From Eubacteriales bacterium (GTDB taxonomy: Bacteria; Bacillota; Clostridia; Peptostreptococcales; Anaerovoracaceae): a stretch of 9,703 nucleotides of DNA. Both the position numbers and the translations under genes were made by a program. Shown one piece after another: positions 1 through 7,421 of the stretch; the first letter of the stretch is position 1; each line of letters starts with the position of its first letter. A model generated the notes under the pieces. That model did no database searches, was not told the DNA's origin, and saw nothing but the letters and a program-made list of their open reading frames with translations. The stretch is taken from positions 1 through 9,703 of the forward strand of contig JAQUXD010000062.1 in the NCBI GenBank assembly GCA_028692535.1. The letters are read 5' to 3'.

Positions 1-1486
1 ACGCAAGGCTCAGCAATCCCCAGTTGTCGATGACCATCGTATCGTTGACGGTTACACGAACGCCGTCATCGGAATAGGTGGTGAACGAATAATTGCCCGA
101 TACGGTGGGGCGGATATAGCCTGTCCAGCGGATGGAGTAGTCTTCCGGTTCGATCACCGCGTCGGGCGGTTCATACCCGAAGTTGAAGGCGATCCGCGGA
201 TCGATCCGCCGCATGCGCAGGGCGGATTCGTTTTGCAAATTGCTTTCGTCGTAGTATTCGCCCAGAAGTCCGTTCGTATAGTTGGGATCCAGACCCAGAA
301 TTTCAAAATGGGCCGTGACCGTTACGTTTCCGGTGACGATGACATTTCCACCGGCATCCGGAACCATGGAAGGATCCGAAGAAGTAAAACCCGTAAACAC
401 AAAACCGTCAGCCGGTGCGACCGTCAGGTGGATCGTTTCTCCTTCAGAGACTTCCGCATAGGTGGGTGTAACCGTTCCGGCGCCGATAGGACTGACGGTA
501 GCATTAACAGTGTAAATTTCCGGAGGTGCCTCAATCAATTCTGCCGGCAGATCGAGCGTAGCGTAAAGTGAATCATAAATGATTCGGGGGCTTCCGGTCA
601 TATTCAGGCTGTCGGCCACCAGACGGCCGGTAATGTTGCTGGACCCGCCCAGCGAGACCGCCGCGTCAGGAGCGTAGAGCAATCCTGTTATTGCATCGTT
701 GTATGGAAGGCTTACCGTGGAAGCATCGGTAACGAGACTTCCGATGATCGAAAAGTTGCTGGGACTGACAATGTTCGCGATTCCTGTATATATCACATGT
801 CCATAAAATGGAACCGTTGCGTGAAGCGGCAGGTAGTCGTGAGCGACAATGTAGACCTGGTCCGGGTTTCCCGATGTATTCTGAATAATAAATTTTGTTC
901 CGGTGAAGTCACTGATGTACAGAAAAAGCTTGTTTTCCCCTGTAATATACATCAGCGGGCTTGCTGAGTCAGCAGTGATATTGAGCGTATCGATCACGAC
1001 ATGAATGTCACCGTTTCCTGTGTCGAATGTTACGTTTTTCTTGTGCGTAATATTAAGCGTTCCATAATGGATATTCTGATCGATGACAAGTGGCTGGTTG
1101 TTTTTTGCGCTGTTCACGTAGTTCCCAATGGCCGGAGTTGCTACCAGGCTCGGAAATGCAGCATCATATTCCGTTTGTGACAATTCGACATTCTTTAATT
1201 CGTATCCCGGATAACTATCATCGTACCATTTGGGATAAGTGTAGGATGTGCCTGCTTTGTGATAGAACAATCCGGTCGACTGAATTGACTGTCCCAAAGC
1301 AACGTCGCCATTTGCAGTATAGGAATTTCCTTCGATATACCCGGCGGATGCATTGAAATCGCTATTCAAGTAGATTGCCATGTCTTCCGGATCCGGATTT
1401 CCCGCAGGCACAGCAGAAACAGGCGTTGCGGCAGTGAGCAGCAGACTTAGGATGATACCTATGGATGCGAATCGTTTCTTTTTCAT
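1..1486 (-). CDS. Secreted surface protein with beta-helix-like region, InlB-type repeat and PA14 domain (C-terminus cut by window edge)
   Basis: An uninterrupted frame of 495 codons runs from the ATG at 1486 off the left edge, so the C-terminus is missing. Residues 1-25 form a signal peptide: MKKKR, a hydrophobic stretch, then a likely cleavage site after PVSA. Residues about 85-310 are rich in short beta-strand-like stretches (LNIT, IIGSLV, GLLYAPDAAVSLGG, GRLVADSLNMTGSP), resembling DUF7305/beta-helix regions of clostridial surface proteins. Residues about 325-396 match a divergent InlB B-repeat (YTVNATVSPIGAGTVTP, EGETIHLTVAPADGFVF). From about residue 405 a PA14 domain begins (GLLGEYYDE, then SIRWTGYIRP, SGNYSF, SDDGVRVTVND), a fold that often binds carbohydrate. 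The start is supported by GAGGG six bases upstream. It lies 10 bases after the stalk-domain gene and is probably co-transcribed with it. Inferred role: adhesion or glycan binding at the cell surface. The PA14 call is firm; the N-terminal family call is tentative. Confidence 0.85.
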   Translation of the reverse strand, partial: MKKKRFASIGIILSLLLTAATPVSAVPAGNPDPEDMAIYLNSDFNASAGYIEGNSYTANGDVALGQSIQSTGLFYHKAGTSYTYPKWYDDSYPGYELKNVELSQTEYDAAFPSLVATPAIGNYVNSAKNNQPLVIDQNIHYGTLNITHKKNVTFDTGNGDIHVVIDTLNITADSASPLMYITGENKLFLYISDFTGTKFIIQNTSGNPDQVYIVAHDYLPLHATVPFYGHVIYTGIANIVSPSNFSIIGSLVTDASTVSLPYNDAITGLLYAPDAAVSLGGSSNITGRLVADSLNMTGSPRIIYDSLYATLDLPAELIEAPPEIYTVNATVSPIGAGTVTPTYAEVSEGETIHLTVAPADGFVFTGFTSSDPSMVPDAGGNVIVTGNVTVTAHFEILGLDPNYTNGLLGEYYDESNLQNESALRMRRIDPRIAFNFGYEPPDAVIEPEDYSIRWTGYIRPTVSGNYSFTTYSDDGVRVTVNDTMVIDNWGLLSLA

Positions 1487-1496
1487 TTTTTCCCTC

Positions 1497-1961
1497 TTAG
1501 CGAGTGATATATACGGTTTTTGTTACAGGATCCCAGTTCACAGTGGCATCCAGGGCCTTGGATATGAATCGCACCGGCACTAAGGTGCGGCCATCCCGGA
1601 TGAATGGTGCAACATCCATTGGATCCGGGTTTTTAACTGGTAGTTCATTTTTAAGATCTAATATCAAAAAATCCGTATTTCCAATCATGAGAAAAATGTA
1701 TTTATTATTGTGGTGGATCTCGATGCTTCGGGATCCGGCATCCCACGTAATGGATTCGTTATCAACACCCAAGGCGTTGAGGATGCTTCGGAATGGAAGC
1801 ATCGTTCTTCCGTCGACGATGATGGCCGGTGTGTCGGATACTATTTTCGTCCCATCGACATATACAGAGATTTCAGGTTCCGCGTAGATCGCAACGCCTG
1901 AAACCAACAAGAGGAAGCACAGGATGCAGAGGATTCGCTTGTATTGTCGTTTGGTTCGCAT
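1497..1961 (-). CDS. Secreted stalk-domain protein (copper amine oxidase N-terminal-like domain)
   Basis: A 154-residue protein with an N-terminal signal peptide (basic MRTKRQYKR, hydrophobic ILCILCFLLLVSGVAIYA). The remainder is one copper-amine-oxidase N-terminal-like domain (PF07833, 'stalk domain'). It holds the paired signatures IIVDGRTMLPFRSILNALG (about residues 47-65) and a second, related half near the C-terminus with DGRTLVPVRFISKAL and WDPVTKTVYI. Despite the name, this domain is not catalytic. In Clostridia and Bacilli it is very common in exported proteins, often beside wall-binding or enzymatic domains, and its role is probably structural or in envelope interaction. Here it stands alone at near-minimal length. 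AGGA lies about six bases before the ATG. The stop is 10 bases before the start of the PA14 protein gene, so the two likely form one transcript. The function in this organism is unknown. Confidence 0.9.
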   Translation of the reverse strand: MRTKRQYKRILCILCFLLLVSGVAIYAEPEISVYVDGTKIVSDTPAIIVDGRTMLPFRSILNALGVDNESITWDAGSRSIEIHHNNKYIFLMIGNTDFLILDLKNELPVKNPDPMDVAPFIRDGRTLVPVRFISKALDATVNWDPVTKTVYITR

Positions 1962-2153
1962 ATCGTCCTGAGCAACAGCCTGTATGGCAATGGGGTTACG
2001 AAAATAAGTAAGAAGTATTCTTACTTATAATTAATTGTATACTATTTATAACGAATGTCCAGCACTATTTTGTAAAATACCCACATATATCGGCAATTTG
2101 CTGTATATTTTCCCCGGAGAAATGAAAAGGGATGTGCGGGAAAGTACTGTAGA
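1962..2153. other. AT-rich divergent intergenic region between the surface genes and mutY
   Basis: Apart from the inverted repeat, this stretch holds no convincing gene. Several -10-like hexamers (TATACT, TATACA, TATAAG) lie around 2020-2050 on both strands. One probably serves the minus-strand surface genes, but no matching -35 stands out, so I do not assign that promoter. Confidence 0.5.
2004..2028. promoter_or_regulatory. Perfect AT-rich inverted repeat, possible operator
   Basis: The arms ATAAGTAAGAA (2004-2014) and TTCTTACTTAT (2018-2028) are perfect reverse complements, separated by three bases (GTA). It lies 43 bases upstream of the stalk-protein start, on the side where that gene's promoter should be, and about 130 bases before the mutY promoter. 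The three-base loop, low GC content and lack of a T-tract argue against a rho-independent terminator. The dyad geometry suits a dimeric repressor or activator controlling the minus-strand surface genes. This is inference from symmetry and position; no known regulator consensus was recognised. Confidence 0.5.
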
Positions 2154-2182
2154 TTGCGAAAAAGCATGAACCCGGTTATAAT
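2154..2182 (+). promoter_or_regulatory. Sigma-A-type promoter of mutY
   Basis: A -35 element TTGCGA (2154-2159) and a consensus -10 TATAAT (2177-2182) are separated by 17 bases, the ideal spacing. Transcription should start near 2189, so in-frame start codons upstream (TTG at 2154, ATG at 2166) would lie before the RNA begins. This supports the mutY start at 2217. Confidence 0.75.
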
Positions 2183-2204
2183 CGGTGGATGCAAGAGTAT
2201 GGAC

Positions 2205-2209
2205 AGGAG
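2205..2209 (+). promoter_or_regulatory. Ribosome binding site of mutY
   Basis: AGGAG lies seven bases before the ATG at 2217 and fixes this as the start. The ATG at 2199 has no comparable site. Confidence 0.75.
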
Positions 2210-2216
2210 CAGGGCG

Positions 2217-3257
2217 ATGATCGGCAAGGAACAGATCCAACAGGTTTTATTGGCGTGGTATGACCGATGCGGTCGCGATTTGCCCTGGCGGGCAGATGCC
2301 GATCCGTATAAGATATGGATTTCGGAGATTATGCTTCAGCAAACCCGAGTCGATACGGTCATTCCGTACTATGATCGCTTTCTTCGTGCGCTGCCTTCCG
2401 TAGAGCATCTGGCTCAGGTATCGGATGATGTGCTCTTGAAGCTATGGGAAGGGCTGGGGTATTACCGCAGGGCGGCAAACCTGAAGAAGGCGGCAGGGCA
2501 GCTCGCAGAACAGCATGCAGGGCGACTGCCGGGAGAGGTGTCCGAGCTGCTCCGATTGCCGGGGATCGGACCCTATACCGCCGGCGCTATCGCATCGATT
2601 GCCTTCGGGAAGCCGGTGCCGGCTGCCGACGGGAATGTGTTTCGCATTTTGGCCCGCCTGACCGGCAGGAAAGACAGCATCGACGATACGGAGGTACGAA
2701 AAGAATTGACAGCTCTGGTCTCCTCGTGGATCCCCACTGATCGGCCGGGAGATTTCAACCAGGCGCTCATGGACCTGGGCGCTACGATCTGTCTGCCCAA
2801 CGGGGCTCCGGTCTGCGCAAAGTGTCCGTTGCAGCGGTTTTGTCGGGCGTATACCGAAGGTTTGACCCAGGACATTCCGATAAGAAGCGGCAAGAAGCCA
2901 CGAAAAATCGAAAAGAAAACGCTGTTTGTGATCAAATGGAAAGGGAGGGTGGCTCTTCAGAAAAGAAAAAAAGGCGGATTGCTTGAAAACCTGTGGGAGT
3001 TTCCGGGCGTTGAGGGGTGGCTGTCAGAAAAAGAGCGCCGGAGCGCTCTTGATTCGTGGGGGATCCAAGCGGATCAAATGTCTGCCATGGGCGCCGCCAG
3101 ACATTTGTTCACACATCTGGAGTGGCACATGGAGGGATATCTGGCGGAAGCTTCTCATGTGTCGGAAGCGGACCGATGGATATGGGCTTCTCCCGAAGAG
3201 CTGACCACCGTCTACCCGATTCCGTCTGCGCTTCGGTATTACCTGGAAAGACTTTGA
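2217..3257 (+). CDS. mutY: A/G-specific adenine DNA glycosylase MutY
   Basis: A base-excision repair enzyme that removes adenine mispaired with 8-oxoguanine and so prevents G:C to T:A changes. At 346 residues it has the usual family length. The catalytic domain carries Glu37 in SEIMLQQT and Asp138 in the ADGNVFRIL segment after the helix-hairpin-helix LPGIGPYTAGAIA (about 114-127); both numbers match the E. coli enzyme. Four cysteines at 192, 200, 203 and 209 form the iron-sulfur cluster site, with spacing CX7CX2CX5C, one residue longer in the first gap than in E. coli. Residues about 240-346 form the NUDIX-like C-terminal domain that reads 8-oxoguanine, with FTH (in RHLFTHLEW) in place of the FSH loop. 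It has its own promoter and stands alone, converging with the minus-strand operon whose last stop is only 22 bases away. The start at 2217 was chosen from the promoter and Shine-Dalgarno positions. Confidence 0.97.
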   Translation: MIGKEQIQQVLLAWYDRCGRDLPWRADADPYKIWISEIMLQQTRVDTVIPYYDRFLRALPSVEHLAQVSDDVLLKLWEGLGYYRRAANLKKAAGQLAEQHAGRLPGEVSELLRLPGIGPYTAGAIASIAFGKPVPAADGNVFRILARLTGRKDSIDDTEVRKELTALVSSWIPTDRPGDFNQALMDLGATICLPNGAPVCAKCPLQRFCRAYTEGLTQDIPIRSGKKPRKIEKKTLFVIKWKGRVALQKRKKGGLLENLWEFPGVEGWLSEKERRSALDSWGIQADQMSAMGAARHLFTHLEWHMEGYLAEASHVSEADRWIWASPEELTTVYPIPSALRYYLERL

Positions 3258-3279
3258 TCCGATCTGCCGATAAAGGTGG

Positions 3280-5802
3280 CTATCGTTTCGTTCTTATATC
3301 CAGCTTGTTGGAACGAATCAGATCCACAAACAGATCGGACAGCGCGGGATCAAACTGTCGTCCTGCATCTTCTTCCATTCGAACCAACGCTTCCTGAACG
3401 GGGAGCGCCGGCTTGTAGCATCGCTCCGAAATCATAGCGTCGAAGGAATCCGCCACGCATAGGATGCGCGCGGTGAGAGGGATGTCTTCCCCCGCGATGC
3501 GTCGCGGGTAGCCTGTTCCGTCAAACCTTTCGTGATGGCCCAGAACAGCGGGGATCACGTAGTCCAGCGAAGGCAGGTGGCGGATGATGTCGATGGAAGC
3601 CTCCACATGACCCTTCATGATCTCGAATTCTTCGGATGTCAGATGATCCGGTTTGTTGAGGACCCGTTCCGGAATGCCGATTTTCCCCACATCGTGGAGC
3701 AGGGCTGCCTGGCGAATATTTTCCACGATGTCTTCGCTCAAATGCGCGGCCTTGGCCAGCTCCGTGGCATATACGGCCACATTGTCCGAGTGGTTGAAGG
3801 TGTAGTGATCTTTTGCATCAATGGCCGCTGTCAGTGCATAAATGGTGGATTTATACTCATCGTAGATGTTCGCGTAATCCGGCTCCTGGAACTGTGCTTC
3901 TCTGTTCTGTACAAAGGTATCGAACACCTTGATAGCGTTTTTCCCTTTTCGTTTGATTTGATAAATCGCCTGATCCGCATTGTCCACAAGCTCCTTGACG
4001 GTTTGCGCCCCGTAGGGGTATATGCTGATTCCGATGCTTACCGTCAGACGCTTTTGGTGATAATCTGCCGAATACCGGCGAATGTCTCCGATCTGATCTC
4101 TGATGGACTCGGCAATGCGTTTGACCGCGTAGACATCGTAGCCCGGCATGATCACAGCAAATTCTTTTCCTCCGTAGCGGGCCACATGACAGCCTTTTCC
4201 TACGGTCTCCCGGATGAGCTGAGCGATGGTCTGGAGGGCCAGATCTCCATTTTTAACGCCATACAGCTGATTGAACAATTTGAAGTCATCGACGTTGAGG
4301 ATCATCAATGCCAGGGACAGATCTCGGCTTTTGTTGAATTCGTCCTGCAACGTTTCGTAGAAGTACCTGCGATTCAGGGCGCCGGTCAAGTGGTCTGTCC
4401 TGGCCTCCCTGTAAGCTGTTTCATAGGTGTGCGCATTCTTGATGGCGATGGATGCCACTGCGCCGATCGAGGAGATGATGTTCAAATCCCGTTCATGAAG
4501 CTTGCTTTTTCTGCCTTGCTGGGTAAACAGGATGATTCCGATCAGATTGTTGTTGTCCTTCAGGCCAATACAATGGGAAATATTCATTTTTGCCAGTTGT
4601 ATCTTTTCGGATTCCCACATGGATTTATAGGCGACTGAATGTGTAAAATCTTCCATGCAAAGGTATTCTTCGTGCTTTTCCAGCCAGGACACGATGGGAT
4701 TGTCTCTCCGGATCACAAAGGATAAATCGGCCAGGGACTGGTCGCTGTAGCGCATGATAAAGTCACCGTTCGCGTTTTGCGGAATGCTGATAAAAATCCC
4801 CAGGATGCCCGTGGCCCGGGCGATCGCCGAGACTGTATTTTCGAAAATCGTATTTAGATCCAGGCTTCTGGAGGCTTCTGAGCTGAAATTCCGAAGGATT
4901 TCGTTTTGCTGTTCTTCCTCACGGACAAAGAGGTTGGTGATGACCTTCTTCCAAAGCACCAGCAGTACGGAAACGATCAGGACAAAGCTGGCCAGATAAA
5001 GGGGCAGGGTATTGGCGCTGAGGAAGCTCGGCCCTGCGGAAATGGCTCTGTCCATGTGCGGAAACAGCGTATAGAAAGCCAAAAAGCCGATCATGACACA
5101 CAGAAGATAACCCACGCTCTCCGAGGCGATCATCCTCAGCTTGAACAGCTTGCGCTTCACCAGTGTGAATATCAGCAACGCTGCATTGATCACACCGGCC
5201 AGGATATCCACGGGGAAGCCCCGGAAAAAGGGCAGAAGAATAGCAGCGTTTCCGGCAAACAGAATCAGGATCCCGATCAAAATCGGAGTGATTTTTTTTC
5301 GCAGCGCGGCGTTTTTCCTGCATTTTTCCCAGATCAGCGAAAATACGTGAGCGCCGATAATCGCCGGCAGCAGAAACACCACGACGGCGAATGCGGAAAC
5401 ATCGTCGTAAATCATCTGAGACATCCCGTTTACCGTAACGATCGTGGGCCATCGCATAAACAAGCCGGAAGGGATATTGATCAGAAAGCAGGCCAAAAGC
5501 AGGCCAAAATACAATCGATTAAAAAATTTCCGTTCGGCTCCGATAAATGCGGTGATGAATCTGAAGTAACTGAGCATGATCAGGAACATCCCGCCCAAAG
5601 AGACGTGATACCAAAAAACGTATGTCGGCCAGAACTGCATCCGCATGAGCAGCGAACCGCCTGTCCAGAAGATCATGGCCAGCAGCAGGAGTTTAAACGC
5701 CTGGATCAGATTATCCTTTTCCGCGTTGATAAAAATCATCAACATGAAAAGGTAGCTGAGCACCGCAACGCTGGGGAAGTATTCAAAAAGCCCGTTGGTC
5801 AT
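3280..5802 (-). CDS. Membrane GAF-GGDEF-HD-GYP protein, probable c-di-GMP phosphodiesterase with degenerate GGDEF domain
   Basis: An 840-residue sensor-type protein. Residues 1 to about 295 hold about eight hydrophobic helices, resembling the 7TM-like input region of some histidine kinases. Residues about 300-460 are a GAF domain and about 465-625 a GGDEF domain. From about 645 to 825 there is an HD-GYP domain with His671, HDVGK at 703-707, His732, HHE at 756-758, GYP at 764-766 and Asp785, the set expected of a metal-dependent c-di-GMP hydrolase. The GGDEF domain seems inactive as a cyclase. Its signature is GGKEF (544-548), and the first metal-ligand Asp of the DxDxFK motif is Asn503. The nucleotide-contact residues Asn511 and Asp520 remain, and there is no RxxD inhibitory site. 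By known cases GTP binding could regulate the HD-GYP output; that is inference. The start ATG overlaps the GH3 stop (ATGA), suggesting translational coupling. It is the last gene of the operon. Confidence 0.95.
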   Translation of the reverse strand: MTNGLFEYFPSVAVLSYLFMLMIFINAEKDNLIQAFKLLLLAMIFWTGGSLLMRMQFWPTYVFWYHVSLGGMFLIMLSYFRFITAFIGAERKFFNRLYFGLLLACFLINIPSGLFMRWPTIVTVNGMSQMIYDDVSAFAVVVFLLPAIIGAHVFSLIWEKCRKNAALRKKITPILIGILILFAGNAAILLPFFRGFPVDILAGVINAALLIFTLVKRKLFKLRMIASESVGYLLCVMIGFLAFYTLFPHMDRAISAGPSFLSANTLPLYLASFVLIVSVLLVLWKKVITNLFVREEEQQNEILRNFSSEASRSLDLNTIFENTVSAIARATGILGIFISIPQNANGDFIMRYSDQSLADLSFVIRRDNPIVSWLEKHEEYLCMEDFTHSVAYKSMWESEKIQLAKMNISHCIGLKDNNNLIGIILFTQQGRKSKLHERDLNIISSIGAVASIAIKNAHTYETAYREARTDHLTGALNRRYFYETLQDEFNKSRDLSLALMILNVDDFKLFNQLYGVKNGDLALQTIAQLIRETVGKGCHVARYGGKEFAVIMPGYDVYAVKRIAESIRDQIGDIRRYSADYHQKRLTVSIGISIYPYGAQTVKELVDNADQAIYQIKRKGKNAIKVFDTFVQNREAQFQEPDYANIYDEYKSTIYALTAAIDAKDHYTFNHSDNVAVYATELAKAAHLSEDIVENIRQAALLHDVGKIGIPERVLNKPDHLTSEEFEIMKGHVEASIDIIRHLPSLDYVIPAVLGHHERFDGTGYPRRIAGEDIPLTARILCVADSFDAMISERCYKPALPVQEALVRMEEDAGRQFDPALSDLFVDLIRSNKLDIRTKR

Positions 5803-7421
5803 CGGCGCACCTGCCTTTCGGCGGGATCGATCTCCTGCAGCCGCAGCAGCTCGTCCAGATCATAGCGGGGCGGATTCATCTTCGCAATAGGTTTTCCGTG
5901 CTTTTGTGCGTAGGCGCCGAAGGTGCCGCATCGCACCGCTGTTACGGTCAATGGATCCATACCCAATATTTTCTTCAGATCCCGGTAATCCTGATCGATA
6001 TATTTAAAATAAGTGGTTAGGATCTCTTTAATGATTTCCATGGTGACAGCCCGCTGCACCAGTTCATCTTTCTCCAACTCGATATACAGCTGCATGTAAG
6101 GATGTTTCTTGTCTGTATAGGTTTTACATGCAGTCCATCCGGCCACGGCAAAGCCCGACAGTTCGATGGCGTGCTGGATGCTGTCCCGGGAAATTCGTGT
6201 AAAGCCTGCAATATCGATAATCGAAGGGACCCGGTCCACATATTCGAATCGAGGGATCGCGGTTTCATCTTCTTTATTGGAAAGTCCTGCGCAGCGATAT
6301 ACGTCGCCCACCCGATACCGGGCAAAAGCACCGCCTTTTAAGACCGTCAGTACGATTTCGTATTTTTCACCCGGGATCACCTGATCCATCAGATACGTGG
6401 GGGGCACGTAGTTGGGATCTTCCATGCTCCTGAGCATATCCTTTTCCGGTATGAATTCATAAAAGCAGGAGTCCGGGAAAAAATACATTCCGTTTCGCGT
6501 CCATGTCTCTGTTCCGATCAGGGAAGGTTCCGTCCCTGCGAAGATCTCCATAGGTCGAATTCCCCAGAGCGCTTCCAGGTCATCCTTGTAGCTGTTATTA
6601 TCTGTGCCGGCAACCATAAAGCCTTTCAGTTTAAAAAGATCCCGTGGTTCAAGACAACGGTTTTCCCGTTTGCAAGCCCGGCGGGCTTTGAGGATCCGCC
6701 AGATCATTTTAAGCTTACAGTTCAGCAGCGCAGACAGCCCGCCGGAAGAGTGCGAGGACCCCAGGCTCAGGCTGATGGCGTAGGCCACGCTGCCCAGACC
6801 GAAGAACAATTCCACGTCTTGCTGCATCGCCATTTTAAAACCCAGCTTGTTTCGCTCGGAAAATGTCATGTGCTCTGCCTCTTTGACCGGCGGCAGAAAT
6901 TGAATGTCTATTTCTTCGTTGAGCGCATGAGGAAGCAATCCCGTGGCATAGGGCAGCGGCGCCAGGCCGTAGAGTAATTTGTCCCGGGCATCTACGTTGA
7001 TCTGACCTTTCGCCGAAGTGGTAGACAGGATCAGGCAGGCAGCTACGTTTGTACTAAAAGTATCCAGCATGCTTCGGGTATAGGGAGCGACTTTAACAGG
7101 GTGCTTTCCGCCTTCCCAGGTGGTCTGGATCCAGATGACAGGGTTGTCGGGCAGGAGCTCTCCTTTTTTCTGCAGCAGAATGTCGGAGTAATCCTCGTAG
7201 GCGGTGAGCGGCACCATTCTTCGAAACTCTTCGATGGATCGGGGCGACTTGCCCTTCAGGATCGATTGCCCCAAGGGCGAGCGGGACCACATGGGAATCT
7301 GTTCCTCCATGAGTCTCTTTTGGATGGCCATGTATTCATCCATGCGAAGGTCCAGAAAACCGCAATAGTTTTCCCAGATCAGTCCGTATTGCTCCTGTTC
7401 CAATTTATTTTTCAGATTCAT
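5799..7421 (-). CDS. GH3-family (auxin-responsive promoter family) acyl-adenylate enzyme
   Basis: A 540-residue protein of the GH3 family (PF03321) in the adenylate-forming superfamily. Known plant members link amino acids to jasmonate, auxin or benzoate through an acyl-adenylate; the substrates of most bacterial members are unknown. Visible motifs are AGTE at 295-298 (the second nucleotide-binding motif, within IFAGTEPSLIGTE) and YRVGD at 369-373, followed by a DRVPSIIDIAGFTRIS segment typical of the hinge to the C-terminal domain. The first loop, normally SGTTxGxxK-like, reads TTWEGGKHPVK at 100-110; glycines and a lysine remain but the usual Ser/Thr-rich core does not. No signal peptide is seen, so it is probably cytosolic. 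GGGAG lies six to seven bases before the ATG. Its first 17 bases overlap the end of the methyltransferase gene, and its stop overlaps the next start by four bases. A joint pathway with the methyltransferase is likely; the product is unknown. Confidence 0.85.
   Translation of the reverse strand: MNLKNKLEQEQYGLIWENYCGFLDLRMDEYMAIQKRLMEEQIPMWSRSPLGQSILKGKSPRSIEEFRRMVPLTAYEDYSDILLQKKGELLPDNPVIWIQTTWEGGKHPVKVAPYTRSMLDTFSTNVAACLILSTTSAKGQINVDARDKLLYGLAPLPYATGLLPHALNEEIDIQFLPPVKEAEHMTFSERNKLGFKMAMQQDVELFFGLGSVAYAISLSLGSSHSSGGLSALLNCKLKMIWRILKARRACKRENRCLEPRDLFKLKGFMVAGTDNNSYKDDLEALWGIRPMEIFAGTEPSLIGTETWTRNGMYFFPDSCFYEFIPEKDMLRSMEDPNYVPPTYLMDQVIPGEKYEIVLTVLKGGAFARYRVGDVYRCAGLSNKEDETAIPRFEYVDRVPSIIDIAGFTRISRDSIQHAIELSGFAVAGWTACKTYTDKKHPYMQLYIELEKDELVQRAVTMEIIKEILTTYFKYIDQDYRDLKKILGMDPLTVTAVRCGTFGAYAQKHGKPIAKMNPPRYDLDELLRLQEIDPAERQVRR

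Noticed and set aside
2154..2216. Upstream in-frame starts for mutY (TTG 2154, ATG 2166, ATG 2199)
   Set aside because: The first two lie at or before the -10 element and so before the predicted RNA start. The third has no proper ribosome site, whereas the ATG at 2217 has AGGAG seven bases upstream and gives catalytic residue numbers equal to E. coli MutY.
2042..2240. Two small minus-strand frames across the mutY promoter and start
   Set aside because: They overlap the mutY regulatory region and coding start, overlap each other in different frames, and show no family features.
3268..3285. Possible bidirectional terminator between the convergent genes (CGATA/TATCG arms, eight-base loop)
   Set aside because: The arms are only five base pairs, the GC content is modest and there is no clean T-run, so it is not a convincing hairpin terminator.
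3532..4638. Long open frame on the plus strand opposite the GGDEF/HD-GYP gene
   Set aside because: It lies fully antisense to clear GGDEF and HD-GYP domains, has no recognisable motifs and no supporting ribosome site.
4906..5865. Plus-strand open frame of 319 codons opposite the membrane part of the sensor gene
   Set aside because: The product is rich in Gln, His, Lys and Asp, as expected from the reverse strand of codons for hydrophobic membrane helices. It is a shadow frame.
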